64,000 bases of DNA from Mucilaginibacter jinjuensis (GTDB taxonomy: Bacteria > Bacteroidota > Bacteroidia > Sphingobacteriales > Sphingobacteriaceae), in contig NZ_CP117167.1 of NCBI RefSeq assembly GCF_028596025.1, positions 5,208,001 through 5,272,000 of the forward strand, given 5' to 3'. The notes under the pieces were generated by a model. That model had not been told where the DNA came from. It saw nothing but the letters and a program-made list of their open reading frames with translations, and made no database searches. Position 1 is the first letter of the stretch; the number at the start of each line of letters is the position of its first letter. The position numbers and the translations under genes were made by a program. Shown piece after piece: positions 51,505 to 59,387 of the stretch.

Positions 51505-51562
51505 AGCGTAGAATTCATATCCGCCCACCGGCGGACGGCAGTTCGATCCTGCTCCCCGCTAC
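51486..51562 (+). pseudogene. Decayed tRNA-Met-like copy (A)
   Basis: GATAGCTCAAATAATTAGAGC corresponds to the tRNA D-arm region with changes, then GTAGAATTCATATCCGCCC and ACCGGCGGACGGCAG replace the anticodon arm, and GTTCGATCCTGCTCCCCGCTA is the intact 3' end. It therefore carries the same palindromic replacement as units 1 and 2, but keeps the tRNA 3' end. The 5' acceptor strand is lost. It shares its start with the last codons of the GIY-YIG gene. Confidence 0.7.
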
Positions 51563-51607
51563 ACTGGCAGAAAGCTACTCGAAAGAGTGGCTTTTCTTGT
51601 TTTTAAA

Positions 51608-51686
51608 AATTTGATAGCTCAAATAATTAGAGCATAGAATTCATATCCGCCTACCGGCGGACGGCAGTTCGATCCTGCTCCCCGCT
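51608..51686 (+). pseudogene. Decayed tRNA-Met-like copy (B)
   Basis: This repeats copy A, starting ATTTGATAGCTCAAATAATT, then TAGAATTCATATCCGCCTAC, CGGCGGACGGCAG, and the tRNA 3' end up to CCCCGCTA. The stretch before it (TTTTTAAAAATTTGATAGC) matches the end of the GIY-YIG gene, so the repeat unit includes the last bases of that gene. No acceptor stem can form. Confidence 0.7.
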
Positions 51687-51698
51687 ACTTGAACCGGC

Positions 51699-51753
51699 AA
51701 AAGCCTTGAAGTTCGAACTTCTCTATTGAGAATCAAGAACTTACAAGGCTTTT
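51699..51753 (+). terminator. Terminator-like hairpin
   Basis: AAAAGCCTTGAAGTTC (51699-51714) pairs with GAACTTACAAGGCTTTT (51737-51753) with one bulged base, followed by TCCTTTTT. It may end any transcript of the tRNA repeat region. The region 51754-52052 holds no gene that I can see. Confidence 0.6.
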
Positions 51754-51822
51754 CCTTTTTCTTATAAGATTGATTGCCTTACAGGATATTTAGATAAAGT
51801 ATTGACAATCAAATAAATAAAT

Positions 51823-51837
51823 GTTCGATCCTGCTCC
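51823..51837 (+). repeat. tRNA 3'-end fragment, possible attachment-site remnant
   Basis: GTTCGATCCTGCTCC is identical to part of the T-arm of the tRNA-Met at 51166-51180. It stands alone at the left edge of the A+T-rich island, next to the serine recombinase gene. Such a short match may be an attachment site or a repeat remnant. No second island end is visible in the window. Confidence 0.4.
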
Positions 51838-52052
51838 GGTTACCCGAGCAAGTTCAAGACCAAAACAACTTGCTACAAACCAGACAGTTACAAGTTCGAA
51901 CTTTTTTAGTGATTATAAATGCTATTATAATTTAAAAAGCAAGTCAGTATCTTATTTAGGGTTACTTACATAGTGCGACATTTCTACTTAAAGGTTCTTC
52001 TGCTTTATATCTTTTAATTTGAATTGTTTCATTATAGTGTTTAGACCACTAA

Positions 52053-53510
52053 TTATGAATGGTAAATAAGTTTCATCGCCAATCCATATTGCTTTATATC
52101 AAAACCGGTTCCTTTAAAAGTGAGATTTGCCGGAGAAATTAATCCTATTAGTCTTCGTTGATCTGTTGTATTTGCCATCTTAAAAAAATCATATAATCTA
52201 AGTATTGAACTTCCTTGATTATGTACAGATAATCCGAATTTCTCTACGCAATCAGGGTTATTATCAACAATTTCCTGGAGGTCTTGCAGTTTCGTTATAT
52301 AATCTGTTTTGATAGTTTCGAACTCGACCAAGCTTAAATTTTCGTTTAACAAAAGTTCCCGAGCACGATTAAGCTTGGAATATTCTATATCCAATTGCTT
52401 AATTGCGGCAGACCGTTTCTCTATTTTTAAGCACATTTTGATTTCGTAACATTCTTTAAGTATTGATTTAAAAAGCGGCAAAAACTCTTCATTAGGCCTC
52501 CATTTGATTAGTTCTTCTGCAAATATCTCGTTAATCGAATCCGCTCTTTTCCGATACCTACACGAGGTACGACAGTGGTAATAGTAATACCGGGCATAAG
52601 ATCCGGTAGAGGCGCTACCTGTGAGCATTCGGCCGCAATCTGGGCATGTTAAAAAGCCTCGCAATATCAACTGCGGATGCTCTATAAATTTCTTTTTAAT
52701 CTGACCCTTCTTCCGGTCATCCAAAATTTGCTGCACTCGAAGAAATATAGCTTCACTCATAATTGCTTCATGTTGTCCATTAACCCAATGCATAGGCTCA
52801 TCTTTATACTTAGCGACGACTATTTTTCCACAATAAACCGGATTGCGAACCAACTCTCTGAAATTACTGCTTGAACAAACCAATCCTTTCTTTTTGGCTT
52901 CTTTCCAAATTTGCTCAGTGTTATATTTCCCATCCGCAATTTCTAAAAAGGCCCATTTTATTAATTCAGAATCGGGGGTTGTTGGGCAAATATACTTTCG
53001 CCCATCTTCATCTGTTTTATTGACGTAACCAAGTGGTGCAACTCCCATGAAACGTCCTTCTTTTCTTGCCCGTCGCATCCCATGAAATATATTTAATGCC
53101 CTTCGATCATTTTCAACTTCGGGTATTGCTAAGTAAAAGGCGAGCATCATTTTATTTTCAGGTATCGATAAATCAAGCGGTTGTTCTATAGCTTGGGGAT
53201 CAATCCCATATTCATTTAGTAAACGGATCATTTGATATGAATCTGCTGCATTGCGACTAAAACGATCCCATTTGATGAAAAGAAGAAAATCGGGTCGCTG
53301 AGCTTTCTTTCTTTTAAAATCTGAGAGCATTATTTTCCAGGCCGGCCTGTTAAAAGACTTTGCTGAGTGATCTTCAAAGACCACTTCTTTCACGTTTAGC
53401 AGATTTATTTGGCAATATTGAAGCAGAACCTCTTCCTGATATCGCTGCGAATAACCTTTATCTGCCTGTTCATCTGTACTAACTCGGATGTATAACACTG
53501 CTGTTTTCAT
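52053..53510 (-). CDS. Large serine recombinase (site-specific integrase/resolvase)
   Basis: This 485-residue serine recombinase cuts and joins DNA through a phosphoserine link and is the probable mover of the island. The resolvase domain starts AVLYIRVSTDEQ, with the catalytic Ser at about residue 11, and continues with KWDRFSRNAADSYQM. A recombinase domain follows (APLGYVNKTDEDGRKYICP and FRELVRNPVYCGKIV). A zinc ribbon comes next (CPDCGRMLTGSAS and a later HCRTSCRYRK), then a coiled-coil segment. The gene lies between the tRNA cluster and the defence operon, on the opposite strand. Its start overlaps the stop of a small upstream ORF by 4 bp (ATGA). Confidence 0.92.
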   Translation of the reverse strand: MKTAVLYIRVSTDEQADKGYSQRYQEEVLLQYCQINLLNVKEVVFEDHSAKSFNRPAWKIMLSDFKRKKAQRPDFLLFIKWDRFSRNAADSYQMIRLLNEYGIDPQAIEQPLDLSIPENKMMLAFYLAIPEVENDRRALNIFHGMRRARKEGRFMGVAPLGYVNKTDEDGRKYICPTTPDSELIKWAFLEIADGKYNTEQIWKEAKKKGLVCSSSNFRELVRNPVYCGKIVVAKYKDEPMHWVNGQHEAIMSEAIFLRVQQILDDRKKGQIKKKFIEHPQLILRGFLTCPDCGRMLTGSASTGSYARYYYYHCRTSCRYRKRADSINEIFAEELIKWRPNEEFLPLFKSILKECYEIKMCLKIEKRSAAIKQLDIEYSKLNRARELLLNENLSLVEFETIKTDYITKLQDLQEIVDNNPDCVEKFGLSVHNQGSSILRLYDFFKMANTTDQRRLIGLISPANLTFKGTGFDIKQYGLAMKLIYHS

Positions 53511-53662
53511 ACCTCGTTATCGCGATCAAGGTAAATATCTGCTAATAGATACATAAAATTGAGGATTGCTGTTGCTTCTTCAGGGCTTACCGTAATACGT
53601 TGTCTGTTTAAGATAATAATGGCCTTTTCGGGCATCGTTCTTTGAGTTTCTGTTTTTATCAT
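53507..53662 (-). CDS. 51-residue ORF coupled to the serine recombinase
   Basis: The ATG at 53662 opens a frame beginning MIKTETQRTMPEKAIIILNR and ending DIYLDRDNEV, with a TGA that overlaps the recombinase ATG (ATGA). The middle (QRITVSPEEATAILNFMYLLA) is amphipathic helix. The 4-bp overlap strongly suggests translational coupling. It could be a recombination directionality or regulatory factor, but it matches no family I know. Confidence 0.6.
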   Translation of the reverse strand: MIKTETQRTMPEKAIIILNRQRITVSPEEATAILNFMYLLADIYLDRDNEV

Positions 53663-53935
53663 TTTTACTTTGTTAGTAAGTGACAAAAATGACCTATCTA
53701 TATTTAGTTTACTTTATATAGGTTTTACCTCTGAAATTAGTATCGGATTTGTTATACTTCAATCAACTTTGAAAATCGCCGAAAATCTCGGCAGGCCTTA
53801 CGGGCATAAAGATTAATATTTTGTTGTTAGATCATACTTAGGTAAAAGCAGGCGAAAGGTTTTAAATGAGCTTTTTGAGGCTTATTGAATTTGGTCGAAA
53901 TAAATAAATATCTTTATAGGTCTTAACAATAATAT
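53663..53935. other. Non-coding gap before the defence operon
   Basis: I find no gene in these 273 bases. They separate the divergent recombinase and operon promoters and are strongly A+T-rich. Near 53931 the bases read AATATTTG, one base off the -7 consensus, close to the TTG start at 53936. Nothing else stands out. Confidence 0.5.
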
Positions 53936-54874
53936 TTGCATTTGAAAACCTTATTACAACATCAAAAATCACGAAGAATCTTTTTGTTATTAATTGCTGT
54001 TCTCTTGATAGCGATATTTTTACTTAGAAGCTTTGTTTTAATCAATTTTCATGCGCAAACTCTGAATGGCGTTACGACAGAGGAACCTATGTGGCATGCA
54101 CTTGCTACCAGATTATTGGATAGTATTTTTGTTTCTCTATTTGTTACCGTCTTTATAGGAATATTTATGTTTTACATTGAAGTTCCAGATGAGGATAAAA
54201 AATTTGATATAGTAGAATCTTTACGGCTTGGTGAGTTATTTGACCGGAGTCTCTCACAAACAGATAGCTGGCATTTTAGTGGCGGGATGGGAAGACATAC
54301 AAGAGCAAAAACAATTCCTTACTTCCATAAAGGTTCAAAATCTTCTAACCAGCAAAAAACAATCAAAATCCAATTGATTGACCCTGCAGATGTTGAATTA
54401 TGTCAAACCTACGCTAACTATAGAAAAAGTCTGCGGTCCGCACAGGGAAGTGAGCATGCTTGGACTGCAAATTTTGTTCGTAGGGAATTGCTAACCACTA
54501 TCATCATTGCAGTCGTTTATCGGTCGATGAATCAATTATTAGATATAGAAGTCCGGTTAAAAAATAGTTTTTCAACTTTAAGAATCGACATGAGTTCTTC
54601 AGTAGCGATAATAACAAAAGAAGATAAGAATGAACCTGCCATCGTTTGTCGTGATGGATCTTTCTTATATAAGGCGTACAAGGAGGAACTTGTGCAGTCA
54701 TATAAATCCCAGCAACCTTTGAAACTATCAAATTTCGATCTCGATATTTCCTCGCTTAGTGAAACAACAGTTGAGCGAATTTTGATTGATTTAAATCTTA
54801 ATAACGGATTAAGTTCGACTGACTATAAAGCAATCTGTAAAACGATTAAAGACAATAAAAATCCTTATGCATGA
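53936..54874 (+). CDS. Two-helix membrane protein, first gene of the six-gene operon
   Basis: This 312-residue protein has two N-terminal membrane helices, about residues 15-36 (IFLLLIAVLLIAIFLLRSFVLI) and 57-80 (DSIFVSLFVTVFIGIFMFYI). A soluble domain of about 230 residues follows with SWHFSGGMGRHTRAKTIP, IKIQLIDPADVELCQTYANYR and FSTLRIDMSSSVAIITKE. The second half is alpha/beta in pattern. I recognise no family, and the GGxGRHTRAKT motif is the best clue. The start is TTG (53936 or 53942), since no ATG fits before residue 51. Its end overlaps the next gene by 8 bp. A membrane effector of a defence system is plausible, but only from context. Confidence 0.7.
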   Translation: MHLKTLLQHQKSRRIFLLLIAVLLIAIFLLRSFVLINFHAQTLNGVTTEEPMWHALATRLLDSIFVSLFVTVFIGIFMFYIEVPDEDKKFDIVESLRLGELFDRSLSQTDSWHFSGGMGRHTRAKTIPYFHKGSKSSNQQKTIKIQLIDPADVELCQTYANYRKSLRSAQGSEHAWTANFVRRELLTTIIIAVVYRSMNQLLDIEVRLKNSFSTLRIDMSSSVAIITKEDKNEPAIVCRDGSFLYKAYKEELVQSYKSQQPLKLSNFDLDISSLSETTVERILIDLNLNNGLSSTDYKAICKTIKDNKNPYA

Positions 54875-55562
54875 TGTAGATTTTGACCTTATTCGAGGCT
54901 TTTACAAAGTTCGAGATATAAAAAACTTAACGAATAACGCTAAAAAAATCATATTACTGGCTTTAGAATCAAATTGCCTGCAACAGAAGATGTACTACCA
55001 TCCTCTTAGTTTTTGTTACAGTGTACTCCATAAGTTTCCTAACAATGAAACGATACGTTTGCATATTTGGAATACACAAATATATGACATCAAGCCACCG
55101 CTAGATATTCACGACCATTATTACAAAGTCAATAGTTTTGTTATTTGCGGTTGTATAATCAATCAGCTTTACCAGGTAAACGAAACCGCTAATAATTCGG
55201 AAATGAATTTATTTGAAGGGGGTTATAGTAAAAGCGGTGACAGGGAACTTATTAAAACAACAAAGGAGTATGAAGTTATAGCTAATAAATATGAAACTTA
55301 TTGTATGGGTGAGATTTATACGATTGAACATGACGAAGTTCATTCTGGTGGATCAGTTGACCATAAAATTGCGGCGACATTGGTTTATACGGAGCAACCG
55401 CTGGACCGACCTCCTTTAGTATTTGGGCGTAAAGATTTACCAGACACTTTGATGTATAATCTTCAACCTGTCAGTAATGATATTTGTTATCAATTGCTAT
55501 TAGGCGTTAATCATGAAATAAATGCGACTTTTACAGCTAAGAATCTTCAGACGAAAAAATGA
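54867..55562 (+). CDS. Cupin-like protein in the operon
   Basis: This 231-residue protein has a pattern of short beta strands with histidines that fits a cupin or cysteine-dioxygenase-like fold. LHIWNTQIYDIKPPLDIHDHYYKVNSFVICG (about residues 71-101) carries the first histidine box, and the second reads GEIYTIEHDEVHSGGSV...AATLVYTE near residue 155. It has no signal or membrane segment. The fold assignment rests on pattern, not on a matched family. Both neighbours overlap it (8 bp and 4 bp), so it is tightly coupled. In a defence context a cupin could bind a small molecule or oxidise a nucleotide, but this is unproven. Confidence 0.6.
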   Translation: MHDVDFDLIRGFYKVRDIKNLTNNAKKIILLALESNCLQQKMYYHPLSFCYSVLHKFPNNETIRLHIWNTQIYDIKPPLDIHDHYYKVNSFVICGCIINQLYQVNETANNSEMNLFEGGYSKSGDRELIKTTKEYEVIANKYETYCMGEIYTIEHDEVHSGGSVDHKIAATLVYTEQPLDRPPLVFGRKDLPDTLMYNLQPVSNDICYQLLLGVNHEINATFTAKNLQTKK

Positions 55563-56404
55563 TAAATGAATCCAGCGTTATAAATAAGAATAGTTTACCA
55601 TTCCTTCGGTGGACTGGTTCTAAGCGCTGGTTTACTAAAAATCATATAGATAAATTTTTGCCCCCAACTTTTAATTCATATCACGAGCCCTTTCTCGGCG
55701 GTGGCGCGGTTTTCTTTCATTTACAAGGTAAAAATAACCAAGCAATAAGGTATTATCTATCTGATACAAATGAAGAATTAATCAATGCCTATCTACAGAT
55801 CAGAGATAATCCTTCCTTAGTAGTAGCATTTCTCAAAAATTACAATAACAATGAGATAGATTATTATAAAGTCAGAAGCTCCAGACCAGATTTGCCGGCA
55901 CAACAAGCTGCAAGGTTTATTTATTTAAACAGAACATCTTTTAATGGCATATATAGGGTAAATAGCCACGGAGAGTACAATGTTCCCTATGGAAAAAGAC
56001 AGCGGGTAGATTATGTAACTGAACAATTATTATTGGACGTAAGTGACCAATTACAAGGGGTTAACTTGATCAAACAGACCTTTGAAAAAGCACTTTTTAA
56101 CATCAAAGCAAATGACCTTGTTTTTCTTGATCCCCCATATACTGTAGCACACGAGAACAATGGCTTTATAGAATATAATCAACAGTTATTTGCTTGGGAA
56201 GATCAAGTAAAATTGCGCGATTTTGTTGTTGAAATTCAAAATCTCGGCGCCTATTTCTTATTAACGAATGCTAGCCATAAATCTATTGTTGATCTATATG
56301 ATGGCATTGGCCAGATAGAAAAAGTATCTAGAATAAGTCAAGTAGGCGGAAGAAATAAGACCAGGGGCATGTATAATGAACTTATTATCACAAATATAAT
56401 TTAG
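55559..56404 (+). CDS. D12-class N6-adenine DNA methyltransferase (Dam-like)
   Basis: This 281-residue enzyme transfers a methyl group from S-adenosylmethionine to adenine in DNA. The D12-class order is clear: FLRWTGSKRW near residue 14 and EPFLGGGAVFF near 42 (motif I region), YLSDTNEELINAY (motif X-like), TSFNGIYRVN, and the catalytic DPPY at about 191-194. The length is that of Dam/DpnM proteins. Start ATG overlaps the previous gene (ATGA). It has no cognate nuclease gene directly beside it; the phosphoesterase gene is next, 1 bp away. It may mark self DNA for the operon. Confidence 0.92.
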   Translation: MINESSVINKNSLPFLRWTGSKRWFTKNHIDKFLPPTFNSYHEPFLGGGAVFFHLQGKNNQAIRYYLSDTNEELINAYLQIRDNPSLVVAFLKNYNNNEIDYYKVRSSRPDLPAQQAARFIYLNRTSFNGIYRVNSHGEYNVPYGKRQRVDYVTEQLLLDVSDQLQGVNLIKQTFEKALFNIKANDLVFLDPPYTVAHENNGFIEYNQQLFAWEDQVKLRDFVVEIQNLGAYFLLTNASHKSIVDLYDGIGQIEKVSRISQVGGRNKTRGMYNELIITNII

Positions 56405-56405
56405 A

Positions 56406-57605
56406 ATGGCAGTCAACACGCTTAAAATTGCTGTAATCAGTGACTTGCACTGTCACCCATTGGAAAAGGATTTTAACAAAAACAATACGCTCTTGTTTAG
56501 TGATGGCCTAAGGCTCCCTACGACCGAGCATCCTGTAGAAAATCTGCTTGAAATCATCGAGAAAGAAAAAATAAAAGTCGATTTAGTCCTAAGCCCAGGT
56601 GATTTTACACACCAATCTAACCGGCAAGGTTTATTCTCAGGATGGTCTTATGTTAATGAAATTGCAAGGGCGTTAAAAGCCGACGACGTTATAGCCACCA
56701 TTGGCAATCATGATATAGATTCAAGGCATACCTATTCAAATTATAGTTTTGAAATCCCTAAAAAGGTAAGTCAAAGCTTCCCACTCCACAAAGACAAGCT
56801 TAAATCTTTTTGGGACACTGGATTTACTTTTATAGATGAATCAGAATACCTGATTCTAGTGGTAAATAGCACACACTTCCACACTCACTATAATAAAGAT
56901 AATCCAGTTGAGAACCCTGCTGTAAAAGGAAAAATGGATCTTAGTCAGATTGAACAGATCGATAAATATTTGTCCGAGAATTCAGTTGATACAAAAATTA
57001 AAATTGTCTTAGTCCATCACCACCCAATTCAACACTCCCGCCTTAAATTGGGTGAAGAAGATGTTATTGAAAACGGAGATTCATTTATGAACGTTTTAGG
57101 TAAACATCGTTTTGATCTTGTAGTGCACGGACACAAACACGATCCGTGGCTTAGATATATCCCTAGCGAAAATGGCTTTGCTATGCCGGTTCTTTCATCC
57201 GGGAGTTTTTCTGCTACAAATCAAACTCTTTGGATCAATAAGTTTAATTATTTTCATGTCATAGAAATTGTTAAAACTGACAACCACCCGGCAAATGGCA
57301 CAATTGAAACATATACTTTTAAAAAGCTTATTGGTTGGGCCAAAGGCCGGGACGATGGATTTTATCCATATTCTGGATTCGGTTACAAAGAAAGTTTAAC
57401 ATCTATTGTCGAAGAACTAAAAAAGCTTGTTACGGAAAACACAGTAATGGTTAAATGGGAGGTAATCATCGCACAAATTCCGCAGATCAAATTCCTAACC
57501 CCGGATAAATTGGATGAGTTAGAGGAACTTCTTAGCAAAGAAAACATATTGACTACAGGCAAAATTGGCATCAAACCTAAACATTTCTACTATGAAGGAG
57601 CTTGA
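56406..57605 (+). CDS. Calcineurin-like metallophosphoesterase
   Basis: This 399-residue enzyme has all motifs of a two-metal phosphoesterase: ISDLHCHP (D13, H15), SPGDFTHQS near residue 65, the GNHD motif (IGNHDIDSRH) near 100, VLVHHHPIQHS near 204, and HGHKHDP near 240. The fold is thus complete, and nuclease, phosphatase and cyclic-nucleotide activities are all possible. The C-terminal third (from about residue 290) is an extra domain with no match I recognise. It overlaps the ATPase gene by 14 bp. In Mre11 or SbcD systems a phosphoesterase pairs with an ATPase, as here, but the ATPase is of another type. Confidence 0.88.
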   Translation: MAVNTLKIAVISDLHCHPLEKDFNKNNTLLFSDGLRLPTTEHPVENLLEIIEKEKIKVDLVLSPGDFTHQSNRQGLFSGWSYVNEIARALKADDVIATIGNHDIDSRHTYSNYSFEIPKKVSQSFPLHKDKLKSFWDTGFTFIDESEYLILVVNSTHFHTHYNKDNPVENPAVKGKMDLSQIEQIDKYLSENSVDTKIKIVLVHHHPIQHSRLKLGEEDVIENGDSFMNVLGKHRFDLVVHGHKHDPWLRYIPSENGFAMPVLSSGSFSATNQTLWINKFNYFHVIEIVKTDNHPANGTIETYTFKKLIGWAKGRDDGFYPYSGFGYKESLTSIVEELKKLVTENTVMVKWEVIIAQIPQIKFLTPDKLDELEELLSKENILTTGKIGIKPKHFYYEGA

Positions 57606-59385
57606 TAATTATTACAACTCATATAATGCCAGGCATCTAAATCCAGCAGAGGTCGCTAGAAGCTTTATTTATTCAGGTGCATTTCAAAAGTTAATTACTA
57701 ATGATCATGCCATAATTTTAGGAGCACGAGGTTGCGGTAAAACCACTTTGATGAAGATGCTTACTTTGCCCGCTTTAAATAACTGGCAACATGAAAATGC
57801 AACTGATATTCGCCAAAATCTGCCATTCTTTGCAATTTATGTTTCTACCGATATTTATTGGGATGTAAAAAATCAAACATATAGCTCGGAACTTAGTGCA
57901 TTTGGAAATCTTTCAGATAGGATATCTCTATTTTCTGTAACCAGTAATGTTTTTAATTCGCTATGCGACACGTTTTGCAACATTTTGGAGTTTCACCTAC
58001 ACACGGACGATGAAGCCAAAGAGATTGAATTATGTCGTTACTTGATAAAAGCATGGAAATTAGACTCTACAGCGCCTAAATTAGAATATGTAAAGGAAGC
58101 CCTAAATGAAAGGGTGGATATGGTAAATCAGTTTATACAGGATATAATATTTAACCACAAGGAAGGCGAAGCCATAAAAACTCCAGATTTTTTCAATTTA
58201 TCCTTTGAAACATCGTTAGAGTATGTCATTCCGATTTTTGAACGCATTTATTCAATTAGTGGACAAAGAAAATGGGCATTGTGCTTCGACGAATTAGAGT
58301 TTGCACCACTATGGCTTCAAGAAAAATTATTTAAGTCACTTCGTAGTCGTACTCAATATATCTTATATAAATTAAGTGCAAGCCCTATTTTACCATTAGA
58401 ACTTGAAAAATCTTTAAAAAGCGAGTACAGTCCAACATCTGGAAATGATGTTACAATAATCAAAATGTGGGGAACTGGTGATACGGATGAATTTTCCAGA
58501 AAGATTATTGATGCCTGTCTAGAAAAAAACATCGGCAACATTGATTCTAAAGCATTCTTCGGTTCTAACGAAATTTATAATAAAAGTTCAGATAGTTATG
58601 AACATGGAAGCAAGTTCTACAACGAGATGCTTGCATTACTTAAAAAGGATGAATCTTTTGCTCAATTTCTTGAGAAGAAAGACGTTGATATAAAAACGGC
58701 AGAACCAACGGACAGTCAAAAAGACGTATTGTTTAGAAAAATAAAACCTGTCGTAAGTTTTAGAAATTACTATTTGTCTGAAAACAAACGAATTAATGGC
58801 AAATACAAGACAGGATATAGAGGGCGTAAAACAGGTGAATTATATTACGGGATTGAAATCCTTACTAAAATTTGTGACGGTAATCCCAGGTGGTTAATAG
58901 CCCTAATTACTGCAATTATAACAAAATCACCCAACTATCCGGTACCAGAAAAAGTTCAATATGATGAAATTATTAATACTTCTAAACGCTTTAAAAATGT
59001 CATAGCAAATATTCCAACCGGGCCTTCATTGAAGGTGCCGTTAACTGATATTATAGATAGGTTAGGGAGCTACTTTAAACAGCAAGTTTTAGGTCCAACA
59101 TTTAATCTTGATCCCAAAGGGACATTTATTGTAGATGAAAATGAGCATGACATTTCTGACGAAGTTGTAAAGTTATTAGAGAAAGGAATATCACAAGGAG
59201 CGTTAATATTGGTTGAAAACAATGCAGAAACCTTTGATTTTGTAATACGTGGCAAAAGATTGAAGCTCGCCTATTTGTTTTTTCCTCTATATGATCTGCC
59301 TGTTAGAAAATATACAGCATTAAAAATGAGTGAATGCCTTAGAGGGCTGCAACTCACCGAAAGTGGTCAAACCTCATTATTTTAA
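57592..59385 (+). CDS. ORC/CDC6-like P-loop ATPase
   Basis: This 597-residue AAA+ type ATPase begins MKELDNYYNSYNARHLNPAEVARSFIYSGAFQ, typical of ORC/CDC6-like or Sll1717-type P-loop ATPases of bacterial accessory regions. Walker A is GARGCGKTT at residues 44-52. Walker B is ALCFDELEF, with D233 and E234. The C-terminal half carries long helices and may bind DNA. I set the start at ATG 57592; a TTG nine codons upstream is also in frame. In the operon it could act as a sensor that recruits or activates the phosphoesterase, a speculation from gene order. Confidence 0.75.
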   Translation: MKELDNYYNSYNARHLNPAEVARSFIYSGAFQKLITNDHAIILGARGCGKTTLMKMLTLPALNNWQHENATDIRQNLPFFAIYVSTDIYWDVKNQTYSSELSAFGNLSDRISLFSVTSNVFNSLCDTFCNILEFHLHTDDEAKEIELCRYLIKAWKLDSTAPKLEYVKEALNERVDMVNQFIQDIIFNHKEGEAIKTPDFFNLSFETSLEYVIPIFERIYSISGQRKWALCFDELEFAPLWLQEKLFKSLRSRTQYILYKLSASPILPLELEKSLKSEYSPTSGNDVTIIKMWGTGDTDEFSRKIIDACLEKNIGNIDSKAFFGSNEIYNKSSDSYEHGSKFYNEMLALLKKDESFAQFLEKKDVDIKTAEPTDSQKDVLFRKIKPVVSFRNYYLSENKRINGKYKTGYRGRKTGELYYGIEILTKICDGNPRWLIALITAIITKSPNYPVPEKVQYDEIINTSKRFKNVIANIPTGPSLKVPLTDIIDRLGSYFKQQVLGPTFNLDPKGTFIVDENEHDISDEVVKLLEKGISQGALILVENNAETFDFVIRGKRLKLAYLFFPLYDLPVRKYTALKMSECLRGLQLTESGQTSLF

Positions 59386-59387
59386 CT

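Noticed and set aside
56406..59385. An SbcCD/Mre11-Rad50 pair.
   Set aside because: The phosphoesterase motifs fit in part, but the ATPase is ORC/CDC6-like with no long coiled coil or ABC signature.
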